A program made the position numbers and the translations under genes. The notes under the pieces were generated by a model that did no database searches, was not told the DNA's origin, and saw only the letters and a program-made list of their open reading frames with translations. Positions 22,101 through 31,324 of a stretch of 64,000 nucleotides of DNA are shown piece by piece; the first letter of the stretch is position 1; every line of letters begins with the position of its first letter. Source of the DNA: Sabethes cyaneus. Its lineage: Eukaryota > Arthropoda > Insecta > Diptera > Culicidae. The stretch is taken from contig NC_071354.1 of NCBI RefSeq assembly GCF_943734655.1, positions 157,067,142 to 157,131,141 of the forward strand, written 5' to 3'.

Positions 22101-23761
22101 ATTACCGACATGTATAGTCATGCCTTAGAGCTGGATTGCCTTAAAAGTTCTCATCCAATCGAGGTACCCGTTGGACATCCGGCAGAAATAGATGAAATTT
22201 TCGACGAAATCAGTTACAATAAAGGGGCTAGTGTTATCCGAATGCTTTACCACTATCTGGGTGACGACGACTTCAAGCGCGGGATGAATATCTACCTGAC
22301 TCGCCATAAGTACAAAAACACTTGCACTGAAGATTTGTGGGCGGCTTTTGAGGAAGCAAGCAAAAAGCCTGTTGAAAAAATCATGTCAACTTGGACCAAG
22401 CAGATGGGTTTTCCGGTAGTACGAGTGAAATCATCGGAACAGAAGGAAGGTAACAAGCGTGTCCTGAAATTAGTACAGGAAAAGTTTTGCGCTGATGGTT
22501 GTCAGCCAGAAAAGCAATACCTTTGGATGATTCCGATTATAGTATCAACGCCGGAAGTATCCCATGCTCATACTTTTATTATGGACAAAGAGTCAGTCGA
22601 GGTAACGATCGACGGTGTGCAACCAGACCAGTGGATCAAGCTAAATCCTGCATCAATTGGATACTATCGAACGCAGTACTCAGCACAGATGCTAGATCAG
22701 TTTCTTCCAGAGATCAGCAGCAATAAAATGCACGCGCTAGACCGACTCGGCTTGCTGCATGATTTGTTCGCGCTTGTGCAAGCTGGCAGAAGTTCTACTG
22801 TTGATGTAAGTACTTCATTTTGGATAATTGTGTCCAAGCGAATATAACATATTCTTGTATGTGTTTAGGCCCTCAAAGTTATGGATGCTTGTCGAAACGA
22901 ACACGACTATACGGTTTGGTCTTCAATTACAAACTTTCTTTCAAAGCTACAGCTGTTGTTAGCGCACGACCCTGTGGAAGAGCAGTTGAAACAGTACGGC
23001 ATTCGACTTTATTTGCCAATAGCAGAGGAGCTAGGTTGGATGGTGAAACCGGATGAAAGCCATTTGGACACTCTCCTTCGACCTCTTATCCTTAGTCGGC
23101 TGGTATCGTTCCAATGTCCAAAAACATTGGCTGAAGCTCAAACGAGGTAGGCGGAACTGAAACTAAACTGAAAGGTTTTCTATATTCTTAGATTTGGATT
23201 TTATTTTTCAGGTTTGAAAAACATGCTAGTGGTGAGAACATTCTGCCAGCTGATTTGAGAAGTGCTTGCTATAAAGCCGTGCTACAGAACGCTGATGTGG
23301 ACAAGTTCAATCAAATGCTACGCTTGTACCGTGCTACAGATCTTCATGAAGAAAAAGACCGCCTATCGCGAGCACTAGGATCTAGCCAGCAGGCTGATAT
23401 TCTTCGCAAAGTAATTGATTTCGCCATGTCAAATGAAGTCCGATCTCAAGACTCGGTTTTCGTACTCGCGTCGGTAGCGATGAATCCCAAAGGCCGTGAC
23501 ATGATGTGGAGCTATTTTAAGGAAAATTGGAAAGTTTTGCTAGATCGCTATGAGGGAGGTTTTCTGCTGTCTCGATTGATTAAATACTTGACCGAAAATT
23601 TCACAACCGAAGAGCAAGCCCTGGAGGTTGAACAGTTTTTCAAGGAACATGAATTTTCTGGAACGGACCGGACCGTGTCTCAATCGATCGAAACTGTTCG
23701 GCTGAACGCGGCCTGGCTGAAGCGAGATCTGGAAGAGATCACTGCCTATTTGAAGGAGTAG
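11163..23761 (+). CDS. Psa: Puromycin-sensitive aminopeptidase (M1 zinc metallopeptidase), four coding exons
   Basis: Cytosolic M1-family aminopeptidase that removes N-terminal residues from peptides. Coding exons are 11163-11285, 21165-22805, 22869-23146 and about 23213 (or 23230)-23761. The start is the only in-frame ATG in an otherwise open leader and has A at -3. Conserved features, with approximate residues: N-terminal domain with FQRLPTNVVPEHYNL; the substrate-anchoring GAMEN motif (270-274); the zinc site HEIAH (306-310) with the third ligand Glu329 in WLNEGYASF; the transition-state Tyr392 in ISYNKGAS; and a C-terminal ERAP1-type helical domain ending in LNAAWLKRDLEEITAYLKE. The length of ~860 residues fits the family. 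Oddity: exon 4 begins in the wrong frame when the obvious acceptor is used. One A appears to be missing from the run at 23218-23221, or a downstream acceptor at 23228-23229 restores the frame (857 residues). Identity is secure; whether the 3' end is intact in this copy is uncertain. Confidence 0.93.
11286..13461. other. Psa intron 1, 5' part, nothing recognised
   Basis: AT-rich intronic sequence with scattered short frames only; no repeat or RNA gene was identified before the piggyBac-type MITE. Confidence 0.4.
13466..13957 (+). mobile_element. piggyBac-type MITE, 492 bp, flanked by TTAA
   Basis: Starts CCCATTATGACCCGGG and ends with the imperfect complement (...gacagaatggg). TTAA lies directly outside both ends (13462-13465 and 13958-13961), the signature target site of piggyBac elements. 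There is no transposase frame. A second, inverted copy of the same family lies at 39087-39605. Confidence 0.85.
14160..15115 (-). mobile_element. Jockey-like retrotransposon relic (linker plus reverse transcriptase)
   Basis: On the minus strand, in broken frames, one reads NPQKFWSFVNLRKTKM near 14950; GPDGIPSCIMK near 14700, a canonical RT entry motif; and DLKAAFDRVDHGILL near 14370. Stops and shifts interrupt the frame repeatedly. It is inserted antisense in Psa intron 1. Confidence 0.7.
15310..17130 (+). mobile_element. RTE-clade retrotransposon relic (endonuclease to reverse transcriptase)
   Basis: Plus-strand fragments in order: SSGATSELGTGFVVM near 15400 and the endonuclease block EKEAFYAQLEATYDRC followed by IKIVIGDMNARVGREG near 15570-15670; TWRSPDQRTSNQIDHIL near 15810; IGQLKNNRATGKDRLPAEL near 16550; and YADDCYIITRNLGTVEAIYG near 16970, the RT catalytic motif. 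Multiple stops and deletions (much of the palm region is missing) make it a dead copy. Confidence 0.75.
17150..17300 (+). mobile_element. SINE body, 5'-truncated copy
   Basis: About 150 bp nearly identical to the 3' half of the SINE at 19530-19822 (shared words include actacttgtcaagcg and ccctaccgtcccttcatc). It lacks the tRNA-like head and runs into a TA microsatellite at about 17292-17310. Confidence 0.65.
17455..19060. repeat. Tandem array, 11 units of about 143 bp with dimeric higher-order structure
   Basis: The word catttgcttgattagttct or a near match recurs at 17511, 17660, 17803, 17946, 18090, 18233, 18376, 18520, 18662, 18805 and 18967, giving spacings of 142-149 bp (last 162). From about 18030 the units alternate between one type with gtctccaaaaacaccc and another with gccctcgaaaactttcac, a ~286-bp dimer repeated three times. 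Each unit carries a C-run/G-run pair (ggagccccccctctt then ggggaggggtcc) able to pair as a hairpin. Open frames across it come from the near-144 period and are not taken as genes. Confidence 0.9.
19152..19193. repeat. GACA microsatellite
   Basis: About ten uninterrupted copies of the tetranucleotide GACA, placed at the downstream end of the compound repeat. Confidence 0.95.
19530..19822 (+). mobile_element. tRNA-derived SINE, near full length
   Basis: The head has a tRNA-like internal promoter with a perfect B box GGTTCGAATCC at 19593-19603 and an A-box-like ctatggttcaaagg upstream. It is followed by a ~150-bp body shared with 17150-17300. The head does not fold into a convincing tRNA with acceptor pairing, so a SINE is preferred over a tRNA gene. 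Confidence 0.7.
19862..20300 (-). mobile_element. Non-LTR retrotransposon endonuclease relic
   Basis: Minus-strand reading gives NDCDVIVLME near 20200, the ESDYDVIxLxET-like start of an APE endonuclease, and NRNARILDLVLSNEAAT near 20040, a typical late endonuclease block. Frames are interrupted. It is probably Jockey- or CR1-like. Confidence 0.6.
20310..20860 (-). mobile_element. Probable non-LTR retrotransposon 3' end
   Basis: The minus strand ends with VDLFDFNITTSSFKERLRR and a stop near 20450, resembling the C-terminal segment of Jockey-like RT proteins (compare YEQFDFSISTSTFKNRI in the 4-6 kb element). An A-rich tail with ATAAACAAATAAAC follows near 20310-20330. The upstream 82-residue frame (20829-20581) is not recognisable on its own. 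Confidence 0.45.
21165..22805 (+). CDS. Psa: Psa coding exon 2 (catalytic domain)
   Basis: Begins after a ctTGCAG acceptor in phase 0 (IKTPTNCITLNSLEL) and ends in phase 0 at GTAAGT (STVD). It carries the whole catalytic core: GAMEN, HEIAH and the distal glutamate, and the catalytic tyrosine. Confidence 0.95.
22869..23146 (+). CDS. Psa: Psa coding exon 3
   Basis: Starts after GTTTAG with ALKVMDACRNEHDYTVW, a conserved M1 C-terminal-domain segment, and ends two bases into an arginine codon at the donor GTAGGC (23147). The preceding intron is only 63 bp. Confidence 0.9.
23213..23761 (+). CDS. Psa: Psa coding exon 4 (C-terminal domain), frame problem at its first bases
   Basis: The acceptor TTTTTCAG ends at 23212. 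From there the frame carried over from exon 3 reads RFEN and meets a stop within about 15 codons. The conserved reading (KHASGENILPADLRSACYKAV and onward) lies in another frame and stays open to the TAG at 23759-23761. Losing one A from the short A run at 23218-23221 explains this. Using the AG at 23228-23229 instead would keep the frame but drop about five conserved residues. Confidence 0.85.
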   Translation, partial: FEKHASGENILPADLRSACYKAVLQNADVDKFNQMLRLYRATDLHEEKDRLSRALGSSQQADILRKVIDFAMSNEVRSQDSVFVLASVAMNPKGRDMMWSYFKENWKVLLDRYEGGFLLSRLIKYLTENFTTEEQALEVEQFFKEHEFSGTDRTVSQSIETVRLNAAWLKRDLEEITAYLKE

Positions 23762-24025
23762 AGCAATTTCGCCAGTAGATGTTTTCTCAGCTTATCCAGC
23801 AAAAGCGTTTTGCCATTACTTGTTGCATGAAAATCCATTGCATGCCTGTTTTTGGATTTGTTAGATAATATTTTTTGTATTATTTTTTAATTTTCATTTC
23901 ATCCAAGATGAATGCCAAAGTTTGGCAAATTTGCAGTGCCAGTAGCTCAAAAGCAAACATATACCTATGAGAAGTTATATAAAGCGTAAGGCTTTATACA
24001 AAATATATCGTTTTACATATAGCTA

Positions 24026-24514
24026 ATTAAAGATATATTTTTTATTTATTTTTTGTTTTCAGTAAAGACAGGTACGTCATGCATTTTCTACCAATTTCAT
24101 TACAAAGTTGTTTCTAGATCTGGTTATTTGAAACTATTCTTATTTGTGTCTATCCTTCTGTTTCCTTAAAGTCTTATTTTTCAGAAATTCTAATATCTTG
24201 TAAACTCTTTTATTCATTTTTGTTATGCTACATACTACTATTTATCGAGCAGTTTTTTGCGCTCCTGAAAAATACACACTTTTACTAACGCTATGAACAT
24301 TTTTACTTCATCATTAGAGAAATAGCCAAATTTAGGACTTTAAAACTTTAAAATACCTAATTGTACAAAATATAAGTAGCTCTTGATTAAAGCACACGAT
24401 ATTTCACTGCTCACGTTGTCATTTAACACACAGTGTTATTTGACTATTAATTAGTGCCTCATACATTGAATCGAAAAATTACTAAACAAAATTGTAAACG
24501 GCTGGCTGAATAAA
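24026..24514 (+). terminator. Psa: Candidate Psa polyadenylation signals
   Basis: ATTAAA at 24026-24031 is 265 bp past the stop codon, and AATAAA lies at 24509-24514. Either could set the 3' end; no cleavage site can be seen directly. Confidence 0.3.
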
Positions 24515-24672
24515 ATCGGGCTAAATAACCAATATTTCATGCTATTTGACTGTTTTTACTTGTTAGTAATAATGCCGTTATGCGACGAGAAAGTTGCGTA
24601 TCATTACTGTAAAGTTAGATAACATTCTCATTGAGAGTATGTAATGGAAAGCGCCCAATAGACCATTTTAAG

Positions 24673-24774
24673 AGGTAGACATGGTAATTTGCTCATATTG
24701 ATAGTGCTTTTTCGTGTGATATACCTCGCATTATGTCAAGTAGTACGGGAAAGCAAATTACCGTGTGTCTACCT
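24673..24774. repeat. Short inverted repeat (~22-bp arms)
   Basis: The left arm aggtagacatggtaatttgc pairs imperfectly with agcaaattaccgtgtgtcta and following bases at 24752-24774, separated by about 58 bp. It may be a tiny MITE; no target duplication was recognised. Confidence 0.5.
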
Positions 24775-25012
24775 GTCATCGAAGAATACTCTATTGATTG
24801 CTTCCCTCCGACATATATGTACATAGTGGACTTGTGTAGAGATAGACCAGTGCAGTCAATTGTTAAGGTCGGGTCATCGCGATTTTTCAATTTTTGTAAC
24901 TCGTACTATCTAAGTATCCTAGGTCTAATGTTGTATCCTACAAGCTATACCTACCCAGATAACACAACATCATAATAGAAAGTTCACATTAAATCGTTGG
25001 CATGTCAATTTT

Positions 25013-25144
25013 ACCTAAAAATAAAAAATAAGAAAACTTATCCAATTTAATTCTACTATGTGTATTTTATTCACGACATGTCGTGAATAAAATACACATA
25101 GTAGAATTAAATTGGATAAGTTTTCTTATTTTTTATTTTTAGGT
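25013..25144. repeat. Perfect 132-bp palindrome with no spacer
   Basis: Two 66-bp arms are exact reverse complements and meet at the centre between 25078 and 25079 (gaca|tgtc). The arms start at acctaaaaataaa and end at tttatttttaggt. Pairing stops sharply at 25012/25145. No gene lies inside. Confidence 0.98.
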
Positions 25145-25489
25145 TTCGTATTCTACTAAGACGCTCTAAAAACTTCCGTCAATGTCAATTTTACATTGGA
25201 ATTATATGTATTGATTAGAGTACATCAAAACAAATTGAACATTAAGTTGTTTTGCAGTCGTGTCTACTCATATACAACTCATGACTGTGAATTGTAAAGC
25301 AGTATAGATGATTGCAATATTAAGTTATATCTTAATCATCTATTCAGGAGTATTAAGTTGTGTGTTAAAAAAACCGCTGTATAAAATGCAAGTTAGAATT
25401 ATAAATGATTGCCAAAATTTTCGCACGTATATTGCCTCCACTTTGGTACATGTATGTTCTTATACGGTGTGAAATATAACTTTTTCGTT

Positions 25490-25905
25490 TTCGTCTCAGT
25501 TGCAATCGAGATATACAAACCCAATGGTTTACTGGGTAAGATGGCAAACGCATCAGCGAGACGTAGGTCCTACGAACAATCGGTATAGAACTCAGCAAAG
25601 AATAAGAAAACGAGTAATGGATAATGATTGGAAACTCGATACCTGGAATGCCCGAAATCTAACGTACCGGCACAAGTTGGCTGGTTTGCTCGGTTGCTTA
25701 TTTGTTTGCTGCATCGACTCGGAATGAAGATCGCTGCTATTTAGGAAGCTCGGTGTAAAAATCCCGTAGAGGGGGAGTTCCGTGCAGTAGACCCTATTGC
25801 ACACTTCTTTCAAGTATCATATCTACTACAGTGGCTGTAGAAAGGCAGAACATGGAATTGGTTTCGTAGTGTTGGAAATACAAAAGCAACGAGCAGCTTT
25901 CCACG
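25490..25905 (+). mobile_element. RTE-clade retrotransposon relic, endonuclease N-terminal part
   Basis: Plus-strand fragments include WKLDTWNARNLTYRHKLAGL near 25630 (the start of an RTE APE endonuclease) and HGIGFVVLEIQKQR near 25850, the region that reads HELGTGFIV in intact copies. Several frame changes are needed. Confidence 0.6.
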
Positions 25906-25914
25906 CCTGAATAT

Positions 25915-25937
25915 TCTAATCTAATCTAATCTAATCT
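25915..25937. repeat. TCTAA short tandem repeat
   Basis: Four to five copies of TCTAA between two RTE segments, possibly the tail of a retroposed sequence. Confidence 0.8.
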
Positions 25938-26019
25938 CACACTAACGCAGCCAATTCTGGAAGGTATCCTGGAAAATGACGATTACTTGAATCAATCATT
26001 TTTCTTGTCAACGGCCAGG

Positions 26020-26890
26020 CCAACTGCGCAGCATGTACCGCAGAGAGAATTCCAAGGAATCAAGTGGAACTAGAAAAAATACCTAATTCCATCAAACTCC
26101 TTGAAATCAAGGGAAGGAAGAATTTTTCCATGCCTCTAATGTGCAATGATAGTCAAAAAGGAACATCTACTCGAGTGTAAAAACTATCCAGGCATTACAT
26201 TGCTCAATTCTGCCTATAAGGTGATTTCCCGCATTATATTCTATTGACTAGGGCCGTTAGCGGAGTCCTTCGTCGGGCGAGTCCCAAGCTACTTTCCGTG
26301 AGAGTTGTCCCACGACTACTCAGATGTTTACCCTGCATCTGTTACTAGACGGGTTCCGGAAGTACAACTTGCATATGTTTGTGGACTCTAAGGCGGCGTA
26401 CGATTCAGTCAAACGAAACGTGCTGTAGCAGATAATGCTAGAACATGGAACTAGCTACGCTGATTCGTGCGACGCTGGATGGGTAACCATCATGTGTCAG
26501 AATAGCGGGTGAGAACTCTGCCGTTTTCATCACGTGGGATGAACTGAAATACGGGGTTGCACTCTCTAACCTGTGCCTTAGAAGGTGCAATACGAAGAGC
26601 AAACACGAAAAGGAATAAGACTATCATCACGAAATCTCACATGCTTCTTGGTTTTGCAGATGACTTCGATATCTACGGATTCAACCGTAGGGTAGAACAG
26701 TGGAAGAGGCCTTTTAAATGGAAAGCAATGAGATTGGGCTTTACCATAAATACCGCCAAAATAAAATACACGGTTGCTGGCAGGGAACGTGGTAGTCCAA
26801 GTGGTGTTGATGCTAAGTGGGGAACCATATGAAGTAATGGAGGAATTCATATCTGTAGGGAACGTGCCGAGTTAGATGAATCAGTGTAAA
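26020..26890 (+). mobile_element. RTE-clade reverse transcriptase relic
   Basis: Fragments include LHMFVDSKAAYDSVKRNVL near 26370, the RT palm motif; FADDFDIYGFNRRVEQW near 26650, the catalytic FADD motif; and MRLGFTINTAKIKY near 26730. Stops and frameshifts are numerous. Confidence 0.7.
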
Positions 26891-27000
26891 AATAAATCTA
26901 ATGAAACTAAATTATTTGCTTCAGTGTACTGAAATTCCTTTGCATGTGTTGCGAAAGTTCGTCATACTGCCGATTGAGACAAAGAGAGAAATCATAAATC

Positions 27001-27184
27001 TAGAGTGACTATATACAGAGTGGCGACAAGTCATCCCAAATGTATGCAATGCGGTTTTTTCAAGGCTTTTCTTTCTCTTTCCTGCATACGCGTTGGATAG
27101 GTCGTCTGCTCGATTGGAATGACACTGACAGATAATTAACATTCCAATTTTGACATTGTCGCCACTCTGTATATAGTCACTCTA
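27001..27184. mobile_element. hAT-type MITE, 184 bp, perfect 29-bp TIRs and exact 8-bp TSD
   Basis: The left TIR begins TAGAGTGACTATATACAGAG and is exactly complementary over 29 bp to 27156-27184. The 8-bp word cataaatc occurs directly outside both ends (26993-27000 and 27185-27192). The terminal TAGAG fits the hAT consensus YARNG, and 8-bp duplications are diagnostic of hAT. No coding capacity, so it is non-autonomous; the perfect ends suggest a fairly recent insertion. Confidence 0.92.
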
Positions 27185-27345
27185 CATAAATCGTTTAATT
27201 TAGCTCTTACGCATACTGGGGCATGATATATCATGCACTTAAACAAAGGAGCAGTTTTTAGACGAACGTAGACTTTAATGGATGTGCTTGTTTTGTGCTC
27301 CGAAGTGTTTCGGTTGAAAGTGGCTGACACTGCCGGACACTATAA

Positions 27346-27564
27346 TATCCAGCTTTTTACGAGCCATAATGGCGGATGTGTTCATAATATTTGAACGACA
27401 TTTTTGACATTTCAGTAATACATCGCATGTTTTCTTTCCGCAAGTTCCTTTAGTTTTACCGTGAACGTGCGGAAACAAGACGTGCGATGTATTCCTGAAA
27501 TGTCAAAAATGCTATTCAAATATGACGAACACGTCCACCATTATGGCTCGTAAAAAGCTGGATA
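27346..27564. mobile_element. Foldback MITE, ~219 bp with ~90-bp inverted arms
   Basis: The left arm begins tatccagctttttacgagcc and is nearly complementary to the right arm ending ggctcgtaaaaagctggata. Complementarity continues inwards with small interruptions through gacatttttgacatttcag. The terminal TA at each end could be a mariner-type TA target duplication. Confidence 0.75.
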
Positions 27565-28346
27565 CCATCATGGTACGCTCGTGACAACGATGTAAGCCAC
27601 AGTAAAATAGCGAATTGCAGTTGCGAATCGGGCTTTCTTCGGATTGCATAAAATCGCCGCTCTACAGAACACTAATCCCTGGCCTCGTAAAATTTTGCGA
27701 TCTATACTTGATGGCAAAATGGAAGATGGAGTGTGGAGCTATGAGCTGTATTAACTATGAGCTGTAACTGTTGCCAAAACTACTTTCAGCAGAGAACCAA
27801 GTAGAGGTCGTAGACTTTGGGGCAGATCCCGTACCTGATGGAAGCGCGCTGTCGAGGACGATGCACGTTCAGCTGGTGTTCGAGGGGATTGGAGAATGGC
27901 AACCCAGGACCAGCGCTGCGACAAATACAAAAATTTGGGACCAAATAAACAAACCCTGTCATTTTCTCCGGAATATTTTGTTTCCTCGGTCTAATCTTTT
28001 AAATACCATAAATAGTTTATGAAGTACTTTAAAATTCAGGAACATTAGTAGAGCCAGAAATCACAGAAACTAAAATAATGGATGGGTCCCAAATTTATGC
28101 ATGCACTAGTAGCTATATTTATGGCAACACTGCCCAGGACCGACAGACAGTGCTTGAGAACCGTAATTCGTAACGCAAAAGCTTTTCACAACGTAGTTTA
28201 ATTGCTAACAAAAGCGCTTGTCATCAACGTCGAGTCCGTTAGGTAATGGTTGGGATTTTATAAGTTTGAGCGCGGAAGCGCCCCAGCTGATACTTAACTT
28301 CCTGATTTGCTCGAATCGTACTGTTCTACGGACTAAGGATAAATCT

Positions 28347-28487
28347 AGATAGAATTAACAAAAGGGCGAATGTTGCAAATGTAAACAAAACGAGTGAGAG
28401 TTACTTTTTGCTGGACCAGCATAGGAAAATGAACCCTCACTCGGTTTGTATACGCTTGCGACATTCGCCCTTTTGTTAATTCTATCT
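28347..28487. mobile_element. MITE, 141 bp with 27-bp perfect TIRs
   Basis: agatagaattaacaaaaggg and the next seven bases are perfectly complementary to 28461-28487. Weaker pairing continues to a shared gagtgag word. No clear target duplication. Confidence 0.75.
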
Positions 28488-28503
28488 TCAAATAAGACTA
28501 ATA

Positions 28504-29709
28504 CAGTGGACCCCCGTTCGTTTGAACGATTCCTCATGTAATCTAACGGGGTTAGTTTTTAATTTGAAGAACTACTTAACCCTAAATATACTGAAGTTTG
28601 TGTGAACCAACCCGGTAACAATATGACAGCTCCCGTACTAATCAAACGTTCCTAAAACTGCTGGTTCATGGTTCACGACAGATGTTTGAAAGCGGCGTAA
28701 ATATCGAAGAAAGAGTTTATTATCATTTGTTTTGGCAAAAAATCCCTTGTGCATATAAGATCTGAATTGGTTTATTATTTCAATAGAGTATTTTACGAAC
28801 TGACAAGATTATGTCAAGTATCAAAACGTTTCCGTGGTAATGACAATAGCAGCATAACTGGTTCTTCTGTCATAATAACATGCTCTATTTGGTTCTGTCA
28901 TGTAACAGAGTGTTTTTTGTACAACTGCAACGATCTCTATTGCTTGGATTTACTGTTGAATTTTGCTTAACTTGTTCTGTTAACGACAAAATCGATCCAG
29001 CAATCATGAAAGAGCATTTCATTTTGAATTGCGCAGCGGATAACTTTCAATGAAACACGCAATATTTAAATACTTTAGAGCAGACAACTCGTACACAAGA
29101 CTAAGAGTGACAATCTTGTAATAAATACCGCTTTTTATCTTGTAAACAAATCAAACAACCCACCAAGAATTCAAACAGCCGAAACCGAAAACATGAAACA
29201 ATGCTGAAATAATCAATACGCACTTTTCAAATCGATGTCCAGACAGCTTTTTGCGTTCACATTTAACGTAACAAAAATTAACATTTCCTTTGGAAATCGA
29301 AGGTGCGTCAATTTTGACCGGCACGTAAAAACGATCGTCGCGACAATTTTGACACTGGCGGGTGTTATGGGAAACTGTTAATAACTGTCACTTTGTTACG
29401 GGGTAGGTGTGAACTGGCTGCCCTGCTCTTTGTTATTGTTTTGGTGGTTTGATTCAGTTGGCAGTTGCAAGCAGCGAATATTTCATTTTCTGTTCGGATT
29501 TCTACCATAATCGTTGGGAAAACGCAATGTGAAACAGATTAAACACACGCTAGACCAGTTCAAACAAATCGTGTTTATGTGCATTAGCAAATGATGTCAT
29601 ATTGAGAATGACATTAGAACCATTTTTAGTTTGCACGTCGTGCAAACCAACGGGGTTCAAATAAAAAGTGTTCAGATTAAAAACGGTCAAACGAACGGGG
29701 GTTCACGGT
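28504..29709. mobile_element. Tc1/mariner- or pogo-like non-autonomous element, ~1.2 kb
   Basis: The left end CAGTGGACCCCCGTTCGTTT follows a TA dinucleotide. The right end (about 29685-29709) is its near-complement, gtcaaacgaacgggggttca, with the last few bases decayed. Subterminal words (ctaacgggg and aaccaacgggg) also echo each other. The interior has no transposase frame that I can recognise. Confidence 0.65.
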
Positions 29710-31278
29710 CGTAACTACCCGCAGGGAAATTTAAAATTTGCCCGCAGGATGCAATAACTTGAGAACGGCTGGGTTTAAGAAAAAAGTTTATATGTGTGAA
29801 TTTGTTCAAAATTAAGCGAACAAGTAATCTCATTTCTAAATAGGGCGTATTTTGAAAAGTTACTCTTGACGAAAAAAATTAAATTTAGTGGAAAATGAGT
29901 TCTTGCGTGGTACCCAACACATCAGCAAAATTTGATTCCAATCAAAACTAGTCGAGTTAAAAATGGCCTGTTTTTCAGCGTTTAGAGCTTGAATTGCTCT
30001 AAAATAAAATTCACCTTAATTAAAAAATTAATTTATATGATGGATTCAATCAACAGAGAATATTCTCTGTGTTCAATCGACACGAAACCCAAACTCGACA
30101 TGCCCTTGGTATACTCATTTTTTCAACCCTGCTGCAACCTGATGCAACTGAAAATATGTCAAAAACAGCTGATTCGAAAACGCAGTCATTCGAGCTATTC
30201 CAAGGCAATGTGATATATACAGGTGTGGCAATGTTGGTTAAGTGGTGTTAGTGCAATGAAGAAATTTCATCATGGTGTGGGTGGAATCGTAAATCGACCA
30301 ATCACGATGAAGCGTGACGTCAAACTCCAAAAACAAACCCCATTGTTCGACGACGGTTTGTTTTTGTAGTTTGACGTCGTTTTCTGATTTTTCGCTACTA
30401 ATACCATCAAATGTCTTCATCTGCCACACCTTTTTAAACCTCATTGATTCCAAGGGGTTGTTAAGCAATTCTTTCATTCATTCATTCATTCAAATCAAGT
30501 GGGTAAAAAAAATGAACCGGGCATCATTTTTTTTGTTAATTTCCGATTCAACACATTCGTACATGTATGCCAGCCTGTTAGCAGCTTAGAAGGGGATCAA
30601 ATTTTATGGGCAGAATGGGCAGAGCTCGCTTCTCGCAGATGAAGATGCCAATTCGCTGCATTAAAGTGTGTGAGAGAATAAAGTTGTAGAAATCTGAACA
30701 GACAGGAAAGCATATATCTATGTATAGGGGACGATATTAGAGGGGCCGACTATTCACTGGCACTATTTGCAAAAATATTCGATAAATTAAACACTCGGAG
30801 AAATGCACGCACATTTTCTGTATAACTATTTCGAATGCACATACAAAAACTAACGTTTAAGCACCCCCTTGGTCAGCTGCAGCTCTATTGCATTTTGACA
30901 GTTCTGCGAGTCGAGTTGTAAAATTTCAGGTGAATGTGCGTGATGGTGGACTGGTGGTTGGTGCAGTTGTAATTGAAAATAACTTTCAAATTTATTAACT
31001 TACAATATGCTTTTAAGCTTTAGTTTCTTGTGAATAAAATATATTTGATGATCAGAACGTTTGGGTGGAATTTGTAGTTAAAATGTCTTAAATCATAATG
31101 CCAAAGTGATAAGAAGTTTTGTTAGTAAGTTTGCTAGCCGCGATAACATAGAGAGTAAACAAAAGTGGAGATAATGTAAGAGTGATAATAAATTCTGAAA
31201 ATAGCTTAAGTATCAGCATCAGTTCTGGCCTGGCAAGCTTATTTGTTATTTGGGTGTGTAGCCTTCGACTGAAACAAG
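29710..31278. other. Intergenic region and presumed Iml1 promoter/leader
   Basis: No gene is recognised. It contains the hairpin at 30316-30378 and a (TTCA) run near 30472-30490. The Iml1 transcription start must lie in the distal part, but no convincing core promoter was identified. Short start-stop codon pairs such as ATG-TAA at 31174-31179 occur just upstream of the Iml1 ATG. Confidence 0.4.
30316..30378. repeat. Hairpin with 24-bp arms
   Basis: gacgtcaaactccaaaaaca and four more bases pair with ggtttgtttttgtagtttga and following bases across a 15-base loop, with a single mismatch. Confidence 0.8.
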
Positions 31279-31324
31279 ATGAAGAAATTGTTTAGAAAAG
31301 TAACACATTCGAGGAATTCTCACC
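31279..31324 (+). CDS. Iml1: Iml1 exon 1
   Basis: Encodes MKKLFRKVTHSRNSH and one base of the next codon. The donor GTAAGT at 31325 opens a 61-bp intron. Confidence 0.85.
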
